Notes: generated by a model from the letters alone, not told the origin. DNA of 64,000 nt from Microvirga sp. TS319 (GCF_041276405.1 NZ_JBGGGT010000002.1:1-64000), one strand, 5' to 3'. Positions 7,820-17,648 are shown, counted from the first letter of the stretch. A program made the numbers and translations.

Positions 7820-8287
7820 TTAGGGGCAGGCGTGACGGCGGCCGTCGTAGCCCAGATAGGTGCCCGATGCCGGGTTATAGGACTTGAAGCGCTGAGCGCA
7901 GTAGGACTGGACGTTGCCGCCATAGACGGGAGCGGCCTGCGACTGGGCGATCGCGCCGCCGATGATGGCGCCGGTCGCAAGACCCAGAGCACCGGCCGCG
8001 AGGGCGTTGCCGTTGTTGCGGCGATAGTAGCCGTACCGGTTGCCGTAATAGGGACGGCCATAGTAGCGGCGGGGCGCATAATAGCGGTTGCCCACGTAGC
8101 GACGACCGGAATTGAAGTTGCGGCCCGAATAGTAACGGCGATGCTGCACGTAATCGGCCTGCACCTCGCCCTTCTGAATGGCCGTGACGAGATCGTTCAC
8201 GGGAGCGGTCTGGGCCGAAGCCGGCGCCGTGAATCCGACCGTGCCGAGAGCTGCCGTCGCGGCCAGGGCCATGAGCATCTTTCGCAT
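7820..8287 (-). CDS. BA14K family protein
   Basis: The 155-residue product has a signal peptide (MLMALAATAALGTVGFTAPASAQ), then a Tyr/Arg/Gly-rich low-complexity region (about residues 48-88, with many RRYYGR-type runs). A hydrophobic glycine-rich segment (ALAAGALGLATGAIIGGAIAQ) comes next, and then the C-terminal BA14K motif YCAQRFKSYNPASGTYLGYDGRRHACP-type block. The family was named from a Brucella lectin-like immunoreactive protein and is confined to Hyphomicrobiales. The start MRKMLMALAA at 8287 is chosen because the upstream ATG adds residues before the signal peptide. An EcfG-like promoter precedes it. Confidence 0.92.
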   Translation of the reverse strand: MRKMLMALAATAALGTVGFTAPASAQTAPVNDLVTAIQKGEVQADYVQHRRYYSGRNFNSGRRYVGNRYYAPRRYYGRPYYGNRYGYYRRNNGNALAAGALGLATGAIIGGAIAQSQAAPVYGGNVQSYCAQRFKSYNPASGTYLGYDGRRHACP

Positions 8288-8324
8288 GGGATAACTCCTT
8301 CCAATCATCTCGTGTTGTGGAGCG

Positions 8325-8349
8325 AACGCCTCAGGCAGGAGGTCGTTCC
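8325..8349 (-). promoter_or_regulatory. Putative EcfG promoter of the BA14K gene
   Basis: On the minus strand GGAAC (8349-8345) and CGTT (8328-8325) are separated by exactly 16 bases, the same arrangement as upstream of the DUF4142 gene. The start codon lies 37 bases downstream, with an AAGGAG ribosome site between. Confidence 0.68.
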
Positions 8350-8470
8350 CCGTTGCGGTATTTTTGGCTAAGGGCCCTCGCAGAAACGTGAGGTCTTTCC
8401 TACGAATGAGATCCCGTAACGTTCGGAAGCCGGATCGGGCGGCGGTGAACGCATGCGGAAGCGCCCCGGA

Positions 8471-8513
8471 TGGATCCCAAAAGTGGATTCCGCTTTTGGG
8501 TCCGATGCTCTAG
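8471..8513. repeat. Intergenic palindromic repeat, copy 3
   Basis: GGATCCCAAAAGTGGATTCC is followed by its inverted partner CGCTTTTGGGTCC and the GATGCTCTAG edge. It is the compact form of the repeat family, lying between the 3' end of hslU and the promoter of the BA14K gene. Confidence 0.85.
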
Positions 8514-8551
8514 GCCCGGACTTGCGGCCCGAGCCCCACGCCGACAGACGG

Positions 8552-9862
8552 TCAGAGGATGAAACGGCTGAGATCCGTGTTCTTGGCGAGCGTCTCCACC
8601 TCGCCGCGCACATAAGATGCATCGATGGTCACCGTCTCGCCCGAACGATCGGGCGCGGTGAAGGACACGTCGTCGAGCACCCGCTCCAGCACCGTCTGCA
8701 GACGGCGTGCGCCGATATTCTCCACCGTGTTGTTCACCTCGACGGCCACTTGCGCCAGCGCGTCGATGGCGTCGTCGGTGAACACCAGCTCCACGCCTTC
8801 CGTATGCAGGAGCGCGACCGATTGCTTGATGAGGCTCGCCTCCGTCTCGGTGAGGATCCGCTTGAAATCCTCGACGGTGAGAGGGGAGAGCTCCACGCGG
8901 ATCGGCAGGCGGCCTTGCAATTCCGGCAGCAGGTCCGACGGTTTCGAGACATGGAACGCGCCGGACGCGATGAAGAGGATGTGGTCGGTCTTCACGGGCC
9001 CGTACTTCGTCGAGACGGTCGTGCCTTCGATGAGCGGCAGCAGATCGCGCTGCACGCCCTCGCGCGACACGTCCGCGCCGGAGCGGCCCTCGCGGGCGCA
9101 GATCTTGTCGATCTCGTCGAGGAACACGATGCCGTTGTTCTCCACCTGGCGCAGGGCCTCCTGCACGATGGCGTCCTGGTCGAGAAGCTTGTCGGCCTCT
9201 TCCGTGACCAGGGGCTCATAGGCTTCCTGCACCGTGGTGCGGCGCGTCTTGCGCTGGCCGCCGAAGGCTTTGCCGAACATGTCGGAGAGATTGATCGCGC
9301 CGACGGATGCGCCCGGCATGCCGGGGATCTCGAACATGGGCATGCCGCCGCCGCCCGATTGCTGAAGCTCGATCTCGATTTCCTTGTCGTCGAGCTCGTT
9401 GTTGCGCAGCTTCTTGCGGAACGCATCGCGCGTCGCAGCGCTGGCGGTCGAACCCACGAGCGCGTCGAGCACGCGCTCTTCCGCGGCGATGTGGGCCTTC
9501 GCCTGCACCTGCCGGCGGCGTTCCTCCTTCACGAGACCGATGCCGATCTCCACGAGGTCGCGCACGATCTGCTCGACGTCGCGGCCCACATAGCCCACCT
9601 CCGTGAATTTCGTCGCCTCGACCTTCATGAAGGGTGCATTGGCGAGCTTGGCGAGGCGGCGCGAGATCTCCGTCTTGCCGCAGCCCGTGGGGCCGATCAT
9701 CAGGATGTTCTTCGGCGCGACCTCCTCGCGCAATTGGCCTTCGAGCTGCTGACGCCGCCAACGGTTGCGCAGCGCGATGGCAACGGCGCGCTTCGCGTCG
9801 TTCTGGCCGACGATGTAGCGGTCGAGTTCGGAAACGATTTCACGGGGGGAGAATGTGGTCAT
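8552..9862 (-). CDS. hslU: ATP-dependent protease ATPase subunit HslU
   Basis: The 436-residue AAA+ unfoldase is the ATPase ring of the HslUV (ClpYQ) cytoplasmic protease. The N-terminus [34 protein letters not shown] is characteristic. Walker A is GPTGCGKT (about residues 57-64), Walker B is [11 protein letters not shown], and the C-terminus LSRFIL is the tail that inserts into HslV. The intermediate I domain lies at about residues 110-240. The start MTTFSPRE at 9862 is preferred to an upstream open extension. It follows hslV in the same direction (93 bases apart), so the two form an operon. Confidence 0.98.
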   Translation of the reverse strand: MTTFSPREIVSELDRYIVGQNDAKRAVAIALRNRWRRQQLEGQLREEVAPKNILMIGPTGCGKTEISRRLAKLANAPFMKVEATKFTEVGYVGRDVEQIVRDLVEIGIGLVKEERRRQVQAKAHIAAEERVLDALVGSTASAATRDAFRKKLRNNELDDKEIEIELQQSGGGGMPMFEIPGMPGASVGAINLSDMFGKAFGGQRKTRRTTVQEAYEPLVTEEADKLLDQDAIVQEALRQVENNGIVFLDEIDKICAREGRSGADVSREGVQRDLLPLIEGTTVSTKYGPVKTDHILFIASGAFHVSKPSDLLPELQGRLPIRVELSPLTVEDFKRILTETEASLIKQSVALLHTEGVELVFTDDAIDALAQVAVEVNNTVENIGARRLQTVLERVLDDVSFTAPDRSGETVTIDASYVRGEVETLAKNTDLSRFIL

Positions 9863-9955
9863 GAGATGTCTTGGCTCAGCAAAATGTCGTCTATCCCCGA
9901 ACAGGGCCGGGGATCCGCGTCTGTCGGGCCGGGACGGGCCCAACGTGTGGGGCGA

Positions 9956-10513
9956 TCAGGTTTCATCCAGCGTTTCGATGACGATGTTCGAGTTCGTATA
10001 GACGCAGATCTCGGCCGCGATCCCGAGGGAGCGGCGGACGATGGCCTCCGCGTCCATGCCGGAATCGGCGAGGGCCCGCGCGGCGGCAAGCGCGTAATTG
10101 CCGCCCGACCCGATGGCCGCGATGCCGTTTTCCGGCTCCAGCACGTCGCCCGCGCCGGAGAGCAGCAGGCCCACCTCCTTGTCGGCGACCAGCATCATGG
10201 CCTCGAGCCGGCGCAGATACCGGTCCGTGCGCCAGTCCTTGGTGAGCTCCACGCAGGCGCGGGTGAGCTGGCCGGGATATTGCTCGAGCTTGGCCTCCAG
10301 GCGCTCGAAGAGCGTGAAGGCGTCCGCCGTCGAACCGGCAAAGCCGCCGATGACCCCGCCCTTGGACAGGCGGCGCACCTTTCGCGCGTTGCCCTTCACG
10401 ATGGTCTGCCCGAGGCTGACCTGCCCGTCGCCGCCGATGACGACGCGGCCGCCCTTGCGGACCATGAGGATCGTGGTGGCATGCATGCTGCGGGGGGCGG
10501 CGTCTTCGGACAC
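9956..10513 (-). CDS. hslV: ATP-dependent protease proteolytic subunit HslV
   Basis: The 185-residue product is the proteasome-beta-like peptidase of HslUV. The catalytic N-terminal threonine is expected at the [10 protein letters not shown] segment (residues 13-14). Twelve residues precede it, so a short leader must be removed, as in other alphaproteobacterial HslV proteins, or translation begins at the internal ATG (residue 10). [14 protein letters not shown], the GNARKVRRL segment and [14 protein letters not shown] are conserved. It is divergent from hisB with a 134-base shared promoter region. Confidence 0.97.
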   Translation of the reverse strand: MSEDAAPRSMHATTILMVRKGGRVVIGGDGQVSLGQTIVKGNARKVRRLSKGGVIGGFAGSTADAFTLFERLEAKLEQYPGQLTRACVELTKDWRTDRYLRRLEAMMLVADKEVGLLLSGAGDVLEPENGIAAIGSGGNYALAAARALADSGMDAEAIVRRSLGIAAEICVYTNSNIVIETLDET

Positions 10514-10647
10514 GAGGCGAACTCCAGCGGACGGGAAGGGGAAGCGATCCCCCTGACTTAATCACTCGGCGGCCAAAAGCAACGCGGGTAGCGTTTCCCG
10601 CGCGGTCTTGGTAGAAGGCCTCGTCTCAATCTCCGCAAAGGATTTTC

Positions 10648-11238
10648 ATGATGCGCTCCGCGAGCGTCAGCCGTCGCACCGCCGAGACCGATGTGGCCGT
10701 GTCGATTGCCCTCGACGGCACCGGCAAGGCCGAGATCTCCACAGGGGTCGGCTTTCTCGACCATATGCTGGAACTCTTCGCCCGCCACGGTCTGTTCGAC
10801 CTGACCGTGAAGGTGGCGGGCGACCTGCATGTGGATCAGCATCATACGACGGAAGACACCGGCATCGCCCTGGGCCAGGCCATCCTCAAGGCGCTTGGCG
10901 ACAAGAAGGGCATCACCCGCTATGCGGACATCCATCTGCCGATGGACGAGACGCTGACCAGGGTCGCCCTCGACATTTCCGGCCGCCCGTTCCTGGTCTT
11001 CCGCACCGCCTTTCCGACGGAGAAGATCGGCGTCTTCGACACCGAGCTGGTGCGCGAGTTCTTCCAGGCCTTCGCCGTGCAGGCCGGCCTGACTCTCCAC
11101 GTGGAGACCCTCTACGGGGAGAACAGCCACCATATCGCCGAGAGCTGCTTCAAGGGCCTGGCACGGGCCTTGCGCCATGCGGTCGCCGCGGATCCGAGGG
11201 AGGAGGGGCGCGTTCCCTCTACCAAGGGCACGCTCTAG
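10648..11238 (+). CDS. hisB: Imidazoleglycerol-phosphate dehydratase
   Basis: The 196-residue enzyme catalyses the sixth step of histidine synthesis (IGP to imidazole-acetol phosphate). The two metal-binding signatures are visible: [14 protein letters not shown] with [15 protein letters not shown] (about residues 33-75), and the later [19 protein letters not shown] (about residues 156-174). It is the monofunctional form without a phosphatase domain. It opens the his operon. The stop codon TAG (11236-11238) lies in the edge of a palindromic repeat that separates it from the next gene. Confidence 0.98.
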   Translation: MMRSASVSRRTAETDVAVSIALDGTGKAEISTGVGFLDHMLELFARHGLFDLTVKVAGDLHVDQHHTTEDTGIALGQAILKALGDKKGITRYADIHLPMDETLTRVALDISGRPFLVFRTAFPTEKIGVFDTELVREFFQAFAVQAGLTLHVETLYGENSHHIAESCFKGLARALRHAVAADPREEGRVPSTKGTL

Positions 11239-11286
11239 AGCACCGGACGCAAAAGTGCGAAGCGGTTTTGCGCGGAACGATGCGAC
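11236..11286. repeat. Intergenic palindromic repeat, copy 4
   Basis: TAGAGCACCGGACGCAAAAG and its partner GCGGTTTTGCGCGGAACGATG lie within the his operon, right after hisB. The first three bases are the hisB stop codon. Confidence 0.8.
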
Positions 11287-11372
11287 TGAAAAGTGCTGTA
11301 GGTTTCAAGCTAAAGAGACATCCTGCCCGGCAGATATCGTCGGCTTGCCGGCGGGCTTGAGGGAACGACGCC

Positions 11373-11867
11373 ATGACCACCTATACCCTGTACCTTCCGG
11401 GCGATGCGCGGCCGGGTGATCCGGCTGCTTTGGAGGAGGCGGAGCTCGTGAAGGATGCATTCTCCTGGGGCGCCTTCTTCTTCACGTTCCTCTGGTTCTT
11501 CTTCCACCGGCTCTGGCTCGCCGGCTTGGCCGTGCTCGTGCTCATTCTCGCGTTCGGCGGCCTCCTGGAGCTGCTCAACGTCCATCCCGCGGCCGGTACC
11601 GTGGCGACGCTGCTCCTCCAGGTGCTGATCGGCCTCGAGGCGAACAGCCTCAAACGCTGGACGCTCTCGCGCCGTGGCTTCAGGCTGGCCGATGTGGTCA
11701 CGGCCGCGGACAGGGACGAAGCGGACGCCAAGGCCTGTGCCCGCTGGCTCGCGCAGCGCCCCGCGCCGATCCCCACCCGCAATGCGGCCCCCGGGCCGGT
11801 TCCATCCACCCTCAAGAGACCCGATCCCGTGATTGGTCTCTTCCCTGATGCGGAGCGTCCCAGGTGA
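11373..11867 (+). CDS. DUF2628 membrane protein in the his operon
   Basis: The 164-residue protein matches DUF2628. It has a short polar N-terminus ([14 protein letters not shown]) that carries a [22 protein letters not shown] segment, then two or three hydrophobic helices (about residues 35-90), and a polar C-terminal tail rich in Pro. Function is unknown. Its place between hisB and hisH is conserved in Hyphomicrobiales, to my knowledge. The end overlaps hisH by four bases (ATGA-type), so translation is coupled. A role in histidine synthesis is not implied by the sequence. Confidence 0.88.
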   Translation: MTTYTLYLPGDARPGDPAALEEAELVKDAFSWGAFFFTFLWFFFHRLWLAGLAVLVLILAFGGLLELLNVHPAAGTVATLLLQVLIGLEANSLKRWTLSRRGFRLADVVTAADRDEADAKACARWLAQRPAPIPTRNAAPGPVPSTLKRPDPVIGLFPDAERPR

Positions 11868-12514
11868 GCGTCGCCATCATCGATTACGGCTCGGGCAACC
11901 TGCACTCCGCCGCGAAGGCTTTCGAGCGCGCGGCCCGCGAGGCAGGTCTCGACCGAACCATTGCCGTGACCTCCGACCCGAGCCTTGTCGCAAAGGCCGA
12001 CCGGATCGTGCTGCCGGGTGTCGGCGCCTTCGCCGATTGCCGTCGAGGCCTCGATTCCGTGCCCGGCATGGTGGAGGTGCTCCAGCGCGTCGTCCGGGAG
12101 GAGGGCCGTCCCTTCCTGGGCATCTGCGTGGGCATGCAGCTCATGGCGACGCGGGGCCTCGAGCACACCACGAGCGACGGGCTCGACTGGATCCACGGCG
12201 ACGTGAAGGCGCTCACGCCGAAGGACCCCTCGCTCAAGATCCCGCATATGGGCTGGAATACGCTCGAACTGGCTAAGCCACATCCGCTGCTGGACGGCAT
12301 TCCGACGGGGCCGAACGGGCTGCACGCTTATTTCGTGCATTCCTATGCGCTCTCGCCGAGCGCTCCGTCCGACGTAGTCGCCACCACGGATTACGGCGGG
12401 CCGGTAACCGCCATCGTGGGACGCGACAACATCGTCGGAACCCAGTTTCATCCTGAGAAGAGCCAGGCGCTCGGCCTCAAGCTCATCGCCAATTTCCTGA
12501 GGTGGCGCCCGTGA
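11864..12514 (+). CDS. hisH: Imidazole glycerol phosphate synthase, glutaminase subunit
   Basis: The 216-residue class I glutamine amidotransferase supplies ammonia to HisF. The catalytic triad is visible as Cys in [10 protein letters not shown] (about residue 85) and His/Glu in FHPEKSQ (about residues 196-198). The N-terminal [15 protein letters not shown] motif is typical. The start GTG at 11864 overlaps the upstream gene. The end overlaps the hisA start, so the genes are coupled. Confidence 0.97.
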   Translation: MSVAIIDYGSGNLHSAAKAFERAAREAGLDRTIAVTSDPSLVAKADRIVLPGVGAFADCRRGLDSVPGMVEVLQRVVREEGRPFLGICVGMQLMATRGLEHTTSDGLDWIHGDVKALTPKDPSLKIPHMGWNTLELAKPHPLLDGIPTGPNGLHAYFVHSYALSPSAPSDVVATTDYGGPVTAIVGRDNIVGTQFHPEKSQALGLKLIANFLRWRP

Positions 12515-13254
12515 TCCTTTATCCCGCAATCGACCTGAAGGAAGGCCGCTGCGTTCGCCTGATCCAGGGCGACATGGACCAGGCCACGATCTTCAACGAC
12601 GATCCCGCCGATCAGGCCGCTACGTTCGAGCGCCAGGGCTTCGAATGGCTGCACGTGGTCGATCTCGATGGCGCCTTCGCGGGTAAGCCGATGAATGCGT
12701 CCGCCGTCGAGGGAATCCTGAAGCGCGTGAACATTCCCGTGCAGCTCGGCGGCGGCATTCGCGACATGAAGACCGTCGAGGGCTGGCTCACCAAGGGCGT
12801 CACCCGCGTGATCATCGGCACGGCCGCCGTGCGCGATCCCGCCTTCGTGCGGGAGGCCGCGCGGCTCTATCCCGGCAAGATCGCGGTGGGCATCGACGCG
12901 AAGGACGGCCTGGTGGCCGTGGAAGGCTGGGCACAGACCTCGACCCTGTCGGCAGAAGAGCTCGGCCGCCGTTTCGAGGATGCGGGCGTGGCCGCGATCA
13001 TCTACACGGACATCGCCCGCGACGGGATCCTGAAAGGTCTCAACTTCCCGATGACCCTGGGGCTTGCCCGCGCGGTCTCGATTCCGGTCATCGCCTCGGG
13101 CGGCCTCGCCTCCATGACCGATATCGAGCGCCTCACGCAGCCCGATTGCGCCGTGCTCGACGGCGCCATTTCCGGCCGCGCGCTCTATGACGGGCGCATC
13201 GATCCGGAAGAAGCGCTGGCGCTGCTGCGCTCCGCCCGTAAGGACAATGCCTGA
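12511..13254 (+). CDS. hisA: ProFAR isomerase (HisA)
   Basis: The 247-residue (beta/alpha)8 barrel isomerises ProFAR to PRFAR in histidine synthesis. [16 protein letters not shown] at the N-terminus carries the catalytic Asp, and [10 protein letters not shown] is the matching half-barrel motif with the second Asp; VQLGGGIRD and IPVIASGG are phosphate loops. Two GTG codons are possible starts (12502 and 12511). I chose 12511 because GAGG at 12499-12502 sits 8 bases before it, it gives the standard family N-terminus, and it makes a 4-base GTGA overlap with hisH. Confidence 0.96.
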   Translation: MILYPAIDLKEGRCVRLIQGDMDQATIFNDDPADQAATFERQGFEWLHVVDLDGAFAGKPMNASAVEGILKRVNIPVQLGGGIRDMKTVEGWLTKGVTRVIIGTAAVRDPAFVREAARLYPGKIAVGIDAKDGLVAVEGWAQTSTLSAEELGRRFEDAGVAAIIYTDIARDGILKGLNFPMTLGLARAVSIPVIASGGLASMTDIERLTQPDCAVLDGAISGRALYDGRIDPEEALALLRSARKDNA

Positions 13255-14048
13255 TGCTCAAGATACGCCTCATTCCCTGCCTCGACGTGAAGGACGGACG
13301 CGTCGTGAAGGGCGTGCAGTTCGTCGACCTCGTCGATGCGGGCGACCCGGTGGAAGCCGCGAAAGCCTATGACGCGGCGGGCGCGGACGAACTCTGCTTC
13401 CTCGACATCACCGCGAGCCACGAGGCGCGCGGCATCCTGCTCGACGTGGTGCAGCGCACGGCGGAAGCCTGCTTCATGCCGCTCACCGTCGGTGGCGGCG
13501 TGCGCACGGTGGAGGATATCCGCAAACTCCTGCTCGCCGGTGCCGACAAGGTCTCGATCAACACCGCCGCCGTGAAGAATCCCGACTTCGTGCGCGAGGC
13601 CGCCGAAAAATTCGGCGCGCAATGCATCGTCGTCGCCATCGACGCCAAGAAGGTTTCAGGTGGGGGCGAGGAGCCGCGCTGGGAAATCTTCACCCATGGC
13701 GGCCGCAACGCCACGGGCATCGACGCGATCGCGTTCGCCAGGCAGGTGGCGGAACTCGGGGCCGGGGAACTGCTGGTGACCTCCATGGACCGGGACGGCA
13801 CCAAGGGCGGCTACGATCTCGCCCTCGTGCGGGCCATCGCCGATGCGGTCTCGATCCCGGTCATCGCCTCCGGGGGCGTCGGCAATCTCGATCACCTGGT
13901 CGACGGGGTCGAGAAGGGGCATGCGAGCGCCGTGCTCGCGGCCTCGATCTTCCACTTCGGTACGCACACGATCGGCGAGGCGAAGCACTACATGGCCGAA
14001 AAGGGCCTCAAGATGCGGCTGGACGAGCCCGCCAAGAGTGCGGCTTGA
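13254..14048 (+). CDS. hisF: Imidazole glycerol phosphate synthase, cyclase subunit
   Basis: The 264-residue (beta/alpha)8 barrel joins PRFAR with ammonia from HisH to form IGP and [24 protein letters not shown] holds the catalytic Asp (about residue 11) and [16 protein letters not shown] the second Asp (about residue 130 in the family). [11 protein letters not shown] and IASGGVGN bind phosphate. Length is normal. The ATG overlaps the hisA TGA by one base. Confidence 0.98.
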   Translation: MLKIRLIPCLDVKDGRVVKGVQFVDLVDAGDPVEAAKAYDAAGADELCFLDITASHEARGILLDVVQRTAEACFMPLTVGGGVRTVEDIRKLLLAGADKVSINTAAVKNPDFVREAAEKFGAQCIVVAIDAKKVSGGGEEPRWEIFTHGGRNATGIDAIAFARQVAELGAGELLVTSMDRDGTKGGYDLALVRAIADAVSIPVIASGGVGNLDHLVDGVEKGHASAVLAASIFHFGTHTIGEAKHYMAEKGLKMRLDEPAKSAA

Positions 14049-14067
14049 TCGCGAACGGAAAGAATCC

Positions 14068-14388
14068 ATGACGAGCTTCACTCTCGACGATCTCGCCCGC
14101 ATCGTGGCCCAGCGCGCCGCCGCGCCTGCATCCGAGTCCTATACGGCCAAGCTGCTCGTGGATGGACCGGCCAAGGCGGCCAAGAAGCTCGGCGAGGAGG
14201 CCGTGGAGGCGGCCATTGCGGCTGTTCAGGGCGACCGGCAGAATCTCACCGCCGAGGCCGCGGATGTGCTGTATCATCTTTTGGTCGTGTTGCAGGGCGC
14301 TCATATTCCGCTAAGTGACGTTCTGGCCGAATTGGAGCGCCGTACCGCGCAATCGGGGCTCGCCGAGAAGGCTGCGCGCAAATCGTGA
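14068..14388 (+). CDS. hisE: Phosphoribosyl-ATP pyrophosphatase
   Basis: The 106-residue all-alpha NTP pyrophosphohydrolase removes pyrophosphate from PR-ATP, the second step of histidine synthesis. [14 protein letters not shown] and the [13 protein letters not shown] segment contain the conserved Glu/Asp residues that bind magnesium. The start [12 protein letters not shown] at 14068 is 19 bases after hisF; the longer open frame that begins inside hisF is not likely. hisI is not fused and is not in the window. Confidence 0.96.
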   Translation: MTSFTLDDLARIVAQRAAAPASESYTAKLLVDGPAKAAKKLGEEAVEAAIAAVQGDRQNLTAEAADVLYHLLVVLQGAHIPLSDVLAELERRTAQSGLAEKAARKS

Positions 14389-14421
14389 CCCGCCGTCACG
14401 AGGTCACAGCAGGGGGCTCGC

Positions 14422-15396
14422 ATGGATCAGCCCAACATGATTTCGCCTGAGGCCGATGACGGCCTTTCGCCCTACCGCACGTTCACGCGGGACGAGTGGG
14501 CGAAGCTGCGCGCCGATGCGCCCATGACGCTGACCGCCGACGAGGTGCTGCAGCTGCAATCCCTGAACGATCCGATCTCCCTCGACGAGGTGGCGGCGAT
14601 CTATCTGCCGCTCTCGCGCCTGCTGTCGCTCTATGTGGCGGCGACGCAGGGCCTGTTCAGGGCCACCCAGCGCTTCCTGCTCGCCGAGCAGGAGGAAAAG
14701 GTGCCCTATATCATCGGCGTGGCGGGCTCGGTGGCGGTGGGTAAATCCACGACGGCGCGCGTGCTGAAGGCGCTTCTCGCCCGCTGGCCCAATACCCCGA
14801 AGGTGGATCTCATCACCACCGACGGCTTCCTGCTCCCCAATGCCGAGTTGACCCGGCTCGACCTGATGGAGCGGAAAGGTTTTCCGGAGAGCTACGACAC
14901 CGGCAAGCTCCTGCGCTTCCTGGCCGACATCAAGGCGGGCAAGCGCAACGTGAAGGCGCCGCTCTATTCGCACCTCGTCTATGACGTGGTGCCGGGCGAG
15001 GAAACGAATGTCGACCGGCCGGACATCCTGATCGTCGAAGGCCTCAACGTGCTCCAGCCCGCGCGCCTGCCGAAGGACGGCACCGCCATTCCCTTCGTGT
15101 CGGACTTCTTCGACTTCTCCGTCTATATCGACGCGGAAGAGGACGATCTGCACCGCTGGTACGTGAACCGCTTCCTGAGGCTTCGCCACACGGCGTTCCG
15201 CGATCCGCTGTCCTATTTCCGCCGCTACGCGGAGCTTTCGGAGACGGATGCTGTCGCCATTGCCGACGGGCTCTGGAACCGCATCAACCTTCTGAACCTG
15301 CGCGACAACATCGTGCCGACCCGCCAGCGCGCCAGCCTGATCCTGAAAAAGGGCGCGAGCCACCGGATCGAAACCGTGGCGCTGAGAAGGCTGTGA
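14422..15396 (+). CDS. coaA: Pantothenate kinase, type I
   Basis: The 324-residue kinase phosphorylates pantothenate, the first and controlling step of coenzyme A synthesis. Walker A is [17 protein letters not shown] (about residues 98-114). [31 protein letters not shown] and [13 protein letters not shown] follow in the usual order. It is CoaA, not the CoaX type. The position downstream of hisE suggests it is the last gene of the his transcription unit (33 bases apart). coaE, the last step of the same pathway, lies at 22197. Confidence 0.98.
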   Translation: MDQPNMISPEADDGLSPYRTFTRDEWAKLRADAPMTLTADEVLQLQSLNDPISLDEVAAIYLPLSRLLSLYVAATQGLFRATQRFLLAEQEEKVPYIIGVAGSVAVGKSTTARVLKALLARWPNTPKVDLITTDGFLLPNAELTRLDLMERKGFPESYDTGKLLRFLADIKAGKRNVKAPLYSHLVYDVVPGEETNVDRPDILIVEGLNVLQPARLPKDGTAIPFVSDFFDFSVYIDAEEDDLHRWYVNRFLRLRHTAFRDPLSYFRRYAELSETDAVAIADGLWNRINLLNLRDNIVPTRQRASLILKKGASHRIETVALRRL

Positions 15397-15397
15397 G

Positions 15398-15916
15398 CTA
15401 GGCAATCCGAAGCGCCATGTTAATGCGCCGATCATTGTGGACCACATGTTCAGCTAGTCGAAACACCTCATCCATATCTGGGTGTCTCAAAGCATTCTCC
15501 CTCCTGACGAGGTCCCCCAGGAACTTCGTTTCCTCATTCGCCCAATCGTCAGCAATGCCATGCTCGATCGGGTCTAGAACCATGAATTGAGGCGGGCCGT
15601 CGGAGACGCGGCACCGTAGTGCGATGATATGGCGAGGATGATCGGGCATGCCTTCGCCCCATCCTCCGACACTCAAAACTATATCTACGCCTTGTGTTTC
15701 GATGTGACCTTCGGTCCATACCGCAAAATAGACTGCACAGACCAAATTGTGCCTGTCGATGAAGCCGTTCACTCTTATTGTGCGCCGTCCGCAGCAGTCA
15801 CACAGAAAAGACCGCTCCATTGTGCCTGGTTCCAGAGTGATCTCTCCTGGAGGTACATCTTCGGGAAACCAGGACGAATAGGAATGGTTATTCATCGCAA
15901 AGCCTACCTCAAACAT
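15398..15916 (-). CDS. Hypothetical protein with CxCC motif
   Basis: The 172-residue protein was not recognised. It carries FLCDCCGRRTIRVNGFI at about residues 37-53, a possible metal-binding knuckle, followed by a segment with aromatic residues (VYFAVWTEGH) and a C-terminal half rich in acidic residues and His (ERRENALRHPDMDEVFRLAEHVVHNDRR-like). There is no signal peptide or membrane helix. GC content and codon use are lower than in the flanking coaA and DUF202 genes, and the upstream 15917-15950 region is A/T-rich, which suggests later acquisition. It is convergent with coaA with one base between stops. ATG at 15916 is the first start; ATG at 15895 is an alternative. Confidence 0.72.
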   Translation of the reverse strand: MFEVGFAMNNHSYSSWFPEDVPPGEITLEPGTMERSFLCDCCGRRTIRVNGFIDRHNLVCAVYFAVWTEGHIETQGVDIVLSVGGWGEGMPDHPRHIIALRCRVSDGPPQFMVLDPIEHGIADDWANEETKFLGDLVRRENALRHPDMDEVFRLAEHVVHNDRRINMALRIA

Positions 15917-16004
15917 GATTGAAATATAATACCATATAAACGTAGAACGGTGGAATCAACCTTCCCCAATCTTGAGCGTTGTCCCTCCGTTGTATGGAGG
16001 AGCC

Positions 16005-16523
16005 ATGGTGACGCCACCGGTCGAGGACAAGCTCGAGCGCAGCGCCGAGCACGCCAAGAAGGCGGCTGCGCAGACCCAGGAAGCGGCCGAGAACACGCAG
16101 GAAGCCGCCGAACAGACTCAGGTCGCCGCGACAACCGCGGCCAAGGCCACCGTTCAGCTCAAGGACAGCGCCGACCGGCGCACGGAGCTGGCGGCCAACC
16201 GCACCGTCTTCGCGGCCGAGCGCACCTATGCGGCCTGGGTGCGCACGGGCCTTGCCGCGCTCGCCTCCGGCATCGGTGCCCAGAAGCTTCTCGAAGGGGT
16301 GGTGCCGGGATGGATGATCGTCTCGACCGGCTCCGTGCTGGTGCTGTTCAGCGCCTTCTGCTTCGCGGCGGCCGTGTGGCGTCAGGTCTTCACCGGATCG
16401 CAGCCGCCGCAGCCGGACGTGCGGCGCCTTCAGCCGTCCATGCTGGTGATCTTCAACGGATTCCTGGCGCTCGTTTCCCTCGCGGCCCTGTTCGGGCTCT
16501 GGTTCGGGCGAACGGGCGGGTGA
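16005..16523 (+). CDS. DUF202 (YidH-like) membrane protein
   Basis: The 172-residue product has an N-terminal Ala/Gln/Glu-rich coiled-coil stretch with repeated QTQEAAE-like units (about residues 8-45), followed by a DUF202 domain. That domain has an NRTVFAAERTYAAWVRTGLAALASGIGAQKLL signature, two further hydrophobic helices and a short tail. DUF202 proteins are small inner-membrane proteins of unknown function. The start at 16005 has GGAGG at 15996-16000 and is preferred to the longer frame from 15972. The coiled-coil extension is longer than in typical 120-residue members. Confidence 0.85.
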   Translation: MVTPPVEDKLERSAEHAKKAAAQTQEAAENTQEAAEQTQVAATTAAKATVQLKDSADRRTELAANRTVFAAERTYAAWVRTGLAALASGIGAQKLLEGVVPGWMIVSTGSVLVLFSAFCFAAAVWRQVFTGSQPPQPDVRRLQPSMLVIFNGFLALVSLAALFGLWFGRTGG

Positions 16524-16533
16524 AACTTATCAT

Positions 16534-16564
16534 CGTCATGCCCGGATCAGGTCCGGGCATGACG
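16534..16564. repeat. Perfect palindrome CGTCATGCCCGGA / TCCGGGCATGACG
   Basis: The 13-bp arms are separated by 5 bases between two convergent genes (DUF202 and adenosine kinase). It may act as a bidirectional terminator. The sequence matches a second intergenic repeat type also seen at 37187-37209 and, in diverged form, near 57910. Confidence 0.8.
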
Positions 16565-16578
16565 CAGGACAATCGACC

Positions 16579-17580
16579 TTACCCCAGCAGCCCTTCCTGC
16601 TGCGCAAGCTCGCGCAGGTTCGCCTGCGGGCGCGCGCCGAGATGGCTGATGATTTCCGCGGCCGCCAGGCCGCCGAGACGGGCGCAGTCGGTCAGGTCCA
16701 GGTTCTGCACGAGCCCGGCGAGAAAGCCGGAGGCGAAGAGATCGCCCGCACCGGTGGTGTCGACCACGCGCTCGACCGGGAAGGCCGGAACGGCAAGCGT
16801 CTCGCCCCGGCTCACCACCATCGCGCCGTGTTCCGAGCGGGTGATGACCCCGAGCAGGTTCTCCTCCCGCAGGGCGGCAAGCGCGCTCTCGGGCGAGGAG
16901 GTGCCGTAGAGGCTCTGCAGCTCGTGGATATTGGCGAAGAGAATGTCCAGGCTGCCGTCGCGCATGAGGCCTAAAAACTCGTCGCGGTAGCGGTCGACGC
17001 AGAAGGCGTCGGAGAGGGTCAGCGCCACTTTGTTGCCTGCCTCGTGCGCGATTGCCACCGCCTTGCGGAAGGCTTCCTTCGCGGCCGGCGGATCCCAGAG
17101 ATAGCCTTCGAGATAGACGATGCTGGCCGCCCGCACGGTGTCGGACTTCACGTCGTCCGGGGTGAGGTTCTGGCAGGCGCCGAGATAGGTGTTCATGGTG
17201 CGCTCGCCGTCCGGCGTCACCAGAATGAAGCTGCGCGCGGTCGCCGGGCCGTCCTCGGCCGGCGTCACGTCGTAATGGACGTCGATGGCCCTCAGATCGT
17301 GCGCGAAAAGCTTGCCGGTCTCGTCGTTCTTCACCTTGCCGATGAAGCCCGCCTTGACGCCGAGGGCCGCGACGCCCGCCGCCGTGTTGGCGCCCGAACC
17401 GCCCGACACGATGATGGCGGGTCCCATGTCGCGATAGAGCTCTTCCGCGCGGGCCTCGTCGATGAGCTGCATGGCGCCCTTGTGCACCTTCTTCTCGATC
17501 AGGAAGGCCTCGTCGGTATGGGCGAGCACGTCAACGATGGCGTTGCCGAGCGTGAGCACGTCGATGCGGGTCTGGGACAT
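16579..17580 (-). CDS. Adenosine kinase, PfkB family
   Basis: The 333-residue sugar/nucleoside kinase belongs to the ribokinase (PfkB) family. The N-terminus DVLTLGNAIVDVLAHTDE and the GGSGANTAAGVAALG glycine pair are typical for adenosine kinase-like alphaproteobacterial members. The second PfkB signature VVDTTGAGDLFASGFLAGL (about residues 278-296) holds the catalytic Asp. The ATG at 17580 is chosen; a TTG two codons upstream is possible. It probably salvages adenosine to AMP; another sugar substrate cannot be excluded. Confidence 0.87.
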   Translation of the reverse strand: MSQTRIDVLTLGNAIVDVLAHTDEAFLIEKKVHKGAMQLIDEARAEELYRDMGPAIIVSGGSGANTAAGVAALGVKAGFIGKVKNDETGKLFAHDLRAIDVHYDVTPAEDGPATARSFILVTPDGERTMNTYLGACQNLTPDDVKSDTVRAASIVYLEGYLWDPPAAKEAFRKAVAIAHEAGNKVALTLSDAFCVDRYRDEFLGLMRDGSLDILFANIHELQSLYGTSSPESALAALREENLLGVITRSEHGAMVVSRGETLAVPAFPVERVVDTTGAGDLFASGFLAGLVQNLDLTDCARLGGLAAAEIISHLGARPQANLRELAQQEGLLG

Positions 17581-17648
17581 GAACAACCACGATGTTGGAG
17601 GGAATCAAGGGCGCTTTGGCATCCGGCGCCCCGGGGGTCAAGGCTCCT

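Noticed and set aside
8453..10561. Open frame of about 700 codons opposite hslU and hslV
   Set aside because: It spans two complete genes and the intergenic repeat, and has no domain of its own.
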